Source: an uncultured Collinsella sp. (GTDB lineage Bacteria > Actinomycetota > Coriobacteriia > Coriobacteriales > Coriobacteriaceae). From it: a stretch of DNA of 15,751 bases. The notes below the pieces were generated by a model. It was not told where the DNA came from and ran no database searches. It saw nothing but the letters and a program-made list of their open reading frames with translations. Positions 13,630 through 15,751 of this stretch are shown one piece after another. Numbering within the stretch: the stretch's first letter is position 1; each line of letters begins with the position of its first letter. Both the position numbers and the translations under genes were made by a program. The DNA lies in the NCBI GenBank assembly GCA_934646965.1, contig CAKUEZ010000045.1, positions 1 to 15,751 on the forward strand, written 5' to 3'.

Positions 13630-15643
13630 GCGCGGTCTCCTCTTCGATCTGGGTGGAAAGCTCGAGCCATTCGTCCTCGAGCTTGGGCAGCTCTTGCTTA
13701 AGGCCGTTATATTCCCCCAGTGCGGCGTTGAACTTGTCCTGATCGGCATAAAGCTCTTCGCTTGCCATCAATTCCATAAGCTCGTCATAGCGGGCGCGCT
13801 TTCTGTCGAGTTCCGCCTCGATCTTCTTGAGCTGGCTGCGCACGCCCTTGAGTTTTTTGTTGAGTGCGGCGCGGGCCTGGGCCTCGGCGCGCTTTTGCTC
13901 CTTGGTCTTTCTGCCCTCGGCCGGCTTGGGTGTCGCGGCGGGGGTGCTGGCCTGGGCGGCGCTGGCGTTCTTGGCTGCGGCCGGCGTGCTCTCCCCTGCC
14001 GCCTCGGCGGCGGCGCGGGCGGCGAGGTCCTCGCGCTTGTAGAGGTAGTAGTCGTAGTCGCCGTCGTAGACCGTGACCTTACCGTCGCGGATGTCGATGA
14101 CGCGGTTGGCCACGGCGCGCACCAGGTGCTCGTCGTGGCTGATCAGCACGATGGTGCCGGGGAAGTTTTGCAGGGCGTTCTCGAGCATGTCCACCGAGTC
14201 GATGTCCAGGTGGTTGGTGGGCTCGTCCAGGCACAGGAGTGCCTCGGGGGCCACGAGCATCTTGGCCAGTGCCAGACGCGCCTTCTCGCCGCCGGAGAGG
14301 ACGCGGACCTGCTTTTCGATGGAATCGTTGTCGCTAAAGAGGAAGGCGCCCAGCAGGCTGCGCTGCTGCGGCACGGTCCACTTGGGCGTGACGGTGTCGA
14401 TCTCTTGCAGGACCGTGTTGGACTCGGTCATGCCCTCGAGTGCGTGCTGGGCGTAGTAGGCAACGCCCACGTTGGTGCCCAGGTCGCGGGTGCCGGTAGT
14501 AGGTGGCTCTAAGCCGGCGAGGATTTTCATGAGGGTGGACTTGCCGGCGCCGTTGGGGCCGACGAGCGCCACGTGCTCGCCACGGTAGAGCTTGAGGTCG
14601 ATGTCACTGTAGATGTGCTTGTCGCCGTAAGACTTGGATACGCCCTCCAGGCCCACGACCATGTCGCCGGAGCGCGGCGGGTCGGGGAACTTAAAGTCGA
14701 TGTGCTTGTGGCCCTCGGGCAGGATGACGAGCTCCTTTTTGATCTGCTCGATCTTGCGGATGCGCTCCTGGGCCTGGGCGGCCTTGGTGGGCTTGTAGCG
14801 GAACTTGTCGACAAAGACCTGCATATGGGCGATGTCGCGCTCCTGGGCGGCGCGTTTGGCACGCATCTGCTCCAGGTTGTCCTCGCGCTGCTTGAGGTAG
14901 CTGCTGTAGTTGCCGGTGTAGGTGGTCACGCGGCGGTTCTCGAGCGCGGCGACGTGGTCGACGCAGGCGTCCATGAAGGCACGGTCGTGGCTGACGATGA
15001 GGACGGCGCCGTCGTAGCTGGCGATAAAGCCGCGCAGCCACTGGACGCTCTCGAGGTCCAGGTGGTTGGTGGGCTCGTCCAGAAGCAGCAGGTCGGGGTG
15101 GCGCAGGAAGAGCTTGGCCAGCGCGATGCGCATCTGCCAGCCGCCTGAGAACTCGGAACACGGGCGCTCAAAGTCGGTGACCTTAAAGCCCAGGCCAGAC
15201 AGGATTTTGCGGGCGTTGCTCTCGAGCTCGTAGCCGCCCAGGTGCTCAAAGCGGTCCTGGACCTGGCCGTACTCGTTAAGAAGTGCGTCGACGTCCTTGC
15301 CCTGCTCGGAGAGCTCGGTGATCTGGGCCTGCAACTCGTTGGCGCGCTCGCCCATGCGGCGGATTTCCTTTGCGGCCGCCATGACCTCGGCGAGGATGGT
15401 GGTGTCCTTGTGCTCCAGGTTGGTTTCCTGCTCTAGGTAGCCCACCTGGCAGTCCTTGGCGTACTGAACCTGGCCGGCGTCGGGGCTGTCGATGCCCATG
15501 ATGATCTTGAGCATGGTAGTTTTGCCAGCGCCGTTGGGACCCACGAGCGCGAAGCGCTCGCCGGGGTTGATCTGGAAGGACGCGCCGCTAAAGAGGACGC
15601 GCGCGCCGAAGCTTTTTTCGATCTTGTCGACCAGAAGGATCAT
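13616..15643 (-). CDS. ABC-F family ATPase with C-terminal coiled coil
   Basis: Soluble tandem-ATPase protein of the ABC-F class, which acts on the ribosome rather than as a transporter. Seen: 675 residues. Domain 1: GPNGAGKT (35-42), FSGGWQMR (165-172), [12 protein letters not shown] (185-196). The interdomain linker (about 240-325) is charged and helical. Domain 2: GPNGAGKS (362-369), [12 protein letters not shown] (449-460), LDEPTNHLD (472-480). An Ala/Pro-rich spacer (about 542-577) leads to a Lys/Glu-rich coiled coil to the end, as in Uup or YdiF-like members. No membrane segments. AAAGG is about 10 nt before the ATG. First gene after the tRNA terminator. Resistance versus housekeeping function cannot be told; the context favours housekeeping. 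Confidence 0.95.
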   Translation of the reverse strand: MILLVDKIEKSFGARVLFSGASFQINPGERFALVGPNGAGKTTMLKIIMGIDSPDAGQVQYAKDCQVGYLEQETNLEHKDTTILAEVMAAAKEIRRMGERANELQAQITELSEQGKDVDALLNEYGQVQDRFEHLGGYELESNARKILSGLGFKVTDFERPCSEFSGGWQMRIALAKLFLRHPDLLLLDEPTNHLDLESVQWLRGFIASYDGAVLIVSHDRAFMDACVDHVAALENRRVTTYTGNYSSYLKQREDNLEQMRAKRAAQERDIAHMQVFVDKFRYKPTKAAQAQERIRKIEQIKKELVILPEGHKHIDFKFPDPPRSGDMVVGLEGVSKSYGDKHIYSDIDLKLYRGEHVALVGPNGAGKSTLMKILAGLEPPTTGTRDLGTNVGVAYYAQHALEGMTESNTVLQEIDTVTPKWTVPQQRSLLGAFLFSDNDSIEKQVRVLSGGEKARLALAKMLVAPEALLCLDEPTNHLDIDSVDMLENALQNFPGTIVLISHDEHLVRAVANRVIDIRDGKVTVYDGDYDYYLYKREDLAARAAAEAAGESTPAAAKNASAAQASTPAATPKPAEGRKTKEQKRAEAQARAALNKKLKGVRSQLKKIEAELDRKRARYDELMELMASEELYADQDKFNAALGEYNGLKQELPKLEDEWLELSTQIEEETARELS
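13637..13642 (-). promoter_or_regulatory. Ribosome binding site deciding the GTG start of the small membrane protein
   Basis: GAGGAG on the minus strand inside the end of the ABC-F gene, 7 nt before the GTG at 13629. It is the main evidence that the 98-residue frame is translated from this codon. Confidence 0.7.
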
Positions 15644-15672
15644 GGTGCCGCCTTTGACCTTGTGTGCCTATA

Positions 15673-15700
15673 TGAAAAAAGGCCCCAACTTGCGTTGGAG
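15673..15700 (-). terminator. Intrinsic terminator of the upstream tRNA transcript
   Basis: Read on the minus strand: GGCTCCAAC, loop GCAA (a GNRA tetraloop), GTTGGGGCC, then six Ts. The 9-bp stem is fully paired if one G-U wobble is allowed. It follows the tRNA by about 20 nt and ends about 30 nt before the ABC-F start, so it separates the tRNA from the protein operon. Confidence 0.88.
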
Positions 15701-15718
15701 CCTCATTCAATGCTCGGG

Positions 15719-15751
15719 TGGAGACGAGGGGGATCGAACCCCTGACCTCTT
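15719..15751 (-). tRNA. 3' end of a tRNA, probably tRNA-Ala, cut by the right edge
   Basis: Seen on the minus strand: variable loop AGGTC, T arm AGGGG-TTCGATC-CCCCT, 3' acceptor strand CGTCTCC and discriminator A. The following bases are CCC, so the CCA end is not encoded. The U at position 70, A73 and the AAG-AGGTC context fit alanine tRNA with a G3-U70 pair, possibly the GGC isoacceptor, but the anticodon is outside the window. The left boundary is good to within 1-2 nt. Confidence 0.7.

Noticed and set aside
13630..13749. 40-residue extension of the small membrane protein
   Set aside because: It lies within the ABC-F coiled-coil region in another frame; the GTG at 13629 has the better ribosome site.
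13616..15643. ABC-F gene as an antibiotic-resistance determinant
   Set aside because: The gene sits at the head of a housekeeping run, with no mobile element or composition change, and has a Uup/YdiF-like C-terminal coiled coil. A specific resistance call is not supported.
1..15751. CRISPR array, insertion sequence, prophage or defence island
   Set aside because: No regularly spaced repeats, no transposase or integrase frame, no terminal inverted repeats, and uniform gene style throughout.

Overview
The window is a chromosomal housekeeping region of a GC-rich, Shine-Dalgarno-using bacterium. The best guess from protein style, base composition and gene order is a Coriobacteriia member of Actinomycetota, perhaps Collinsella. 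This is inference; no database was searched. All 17 protein genes lie on the minus strand, so transcription runs from high to low coordinates. Spacing is very tight: several 2-18 nt gaps, four overlaps, and only two gaps above 60 nt inside the run. It therefore looks like one long operon or a few nested ones.

Layout in transcription order (right to left). A tRNA, cut by the right edge and probably tRNA-Ala, ends in a strong intrinsic terminator. An ABC-F ATPase follows, then a 98-residue membrane protein with a GTG start, and a site-2 protease-type M50 metalloprotease. After an 84-nt spacer with two hairpins come scpA and scpB (chromosome condensation), an RsuA/RluB-type pseudouridine synthase, and, after 66 nt, cmk (CMP kinase). 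Next are plsC (lysophosphatidate acyltransferase), ispH (last step of the MEP isoprenoid pathway), a PDZ/radical-SAM-like/DUF512 protein, der (ribosome-assembly GTPase), plsY and gpsA (phosphatidate synthesis) and rpe (pentose phosphate pathway). The run ends with a NifS/IscS-type cysteine desulfurase, a Nif3/DUF34 dimetal protein and the N-terminal two-thirds or so of a coiled-coil zinc-ribbon protein cut by the left edge.

Themes that join the genes: GpsA, PlsY and PlsC make phosphatidic acid, and Cmk feeds the CTP pool used for CDP-diacylglycerol. The cysteine desulfurase could supply sulfur for the Fe-S clusters of IspH and the DUF512 protein. ScpA/ScpB, Der, the pseudouridine synthase and the ABC-F protein serve chromosome and ribosome maintenance.

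I found no mobile element, CRISPR array, defence system or plainly new multi-gene system. The most notable oddities are: a word AGGGGAG seen five times on the coding strand and not on the other (three times within an identical 10-mer in unrelated genes), a Glu in place of the usual Asp in the PlsC catalytic motif, and the unrecognised 98-residue membrane protein.
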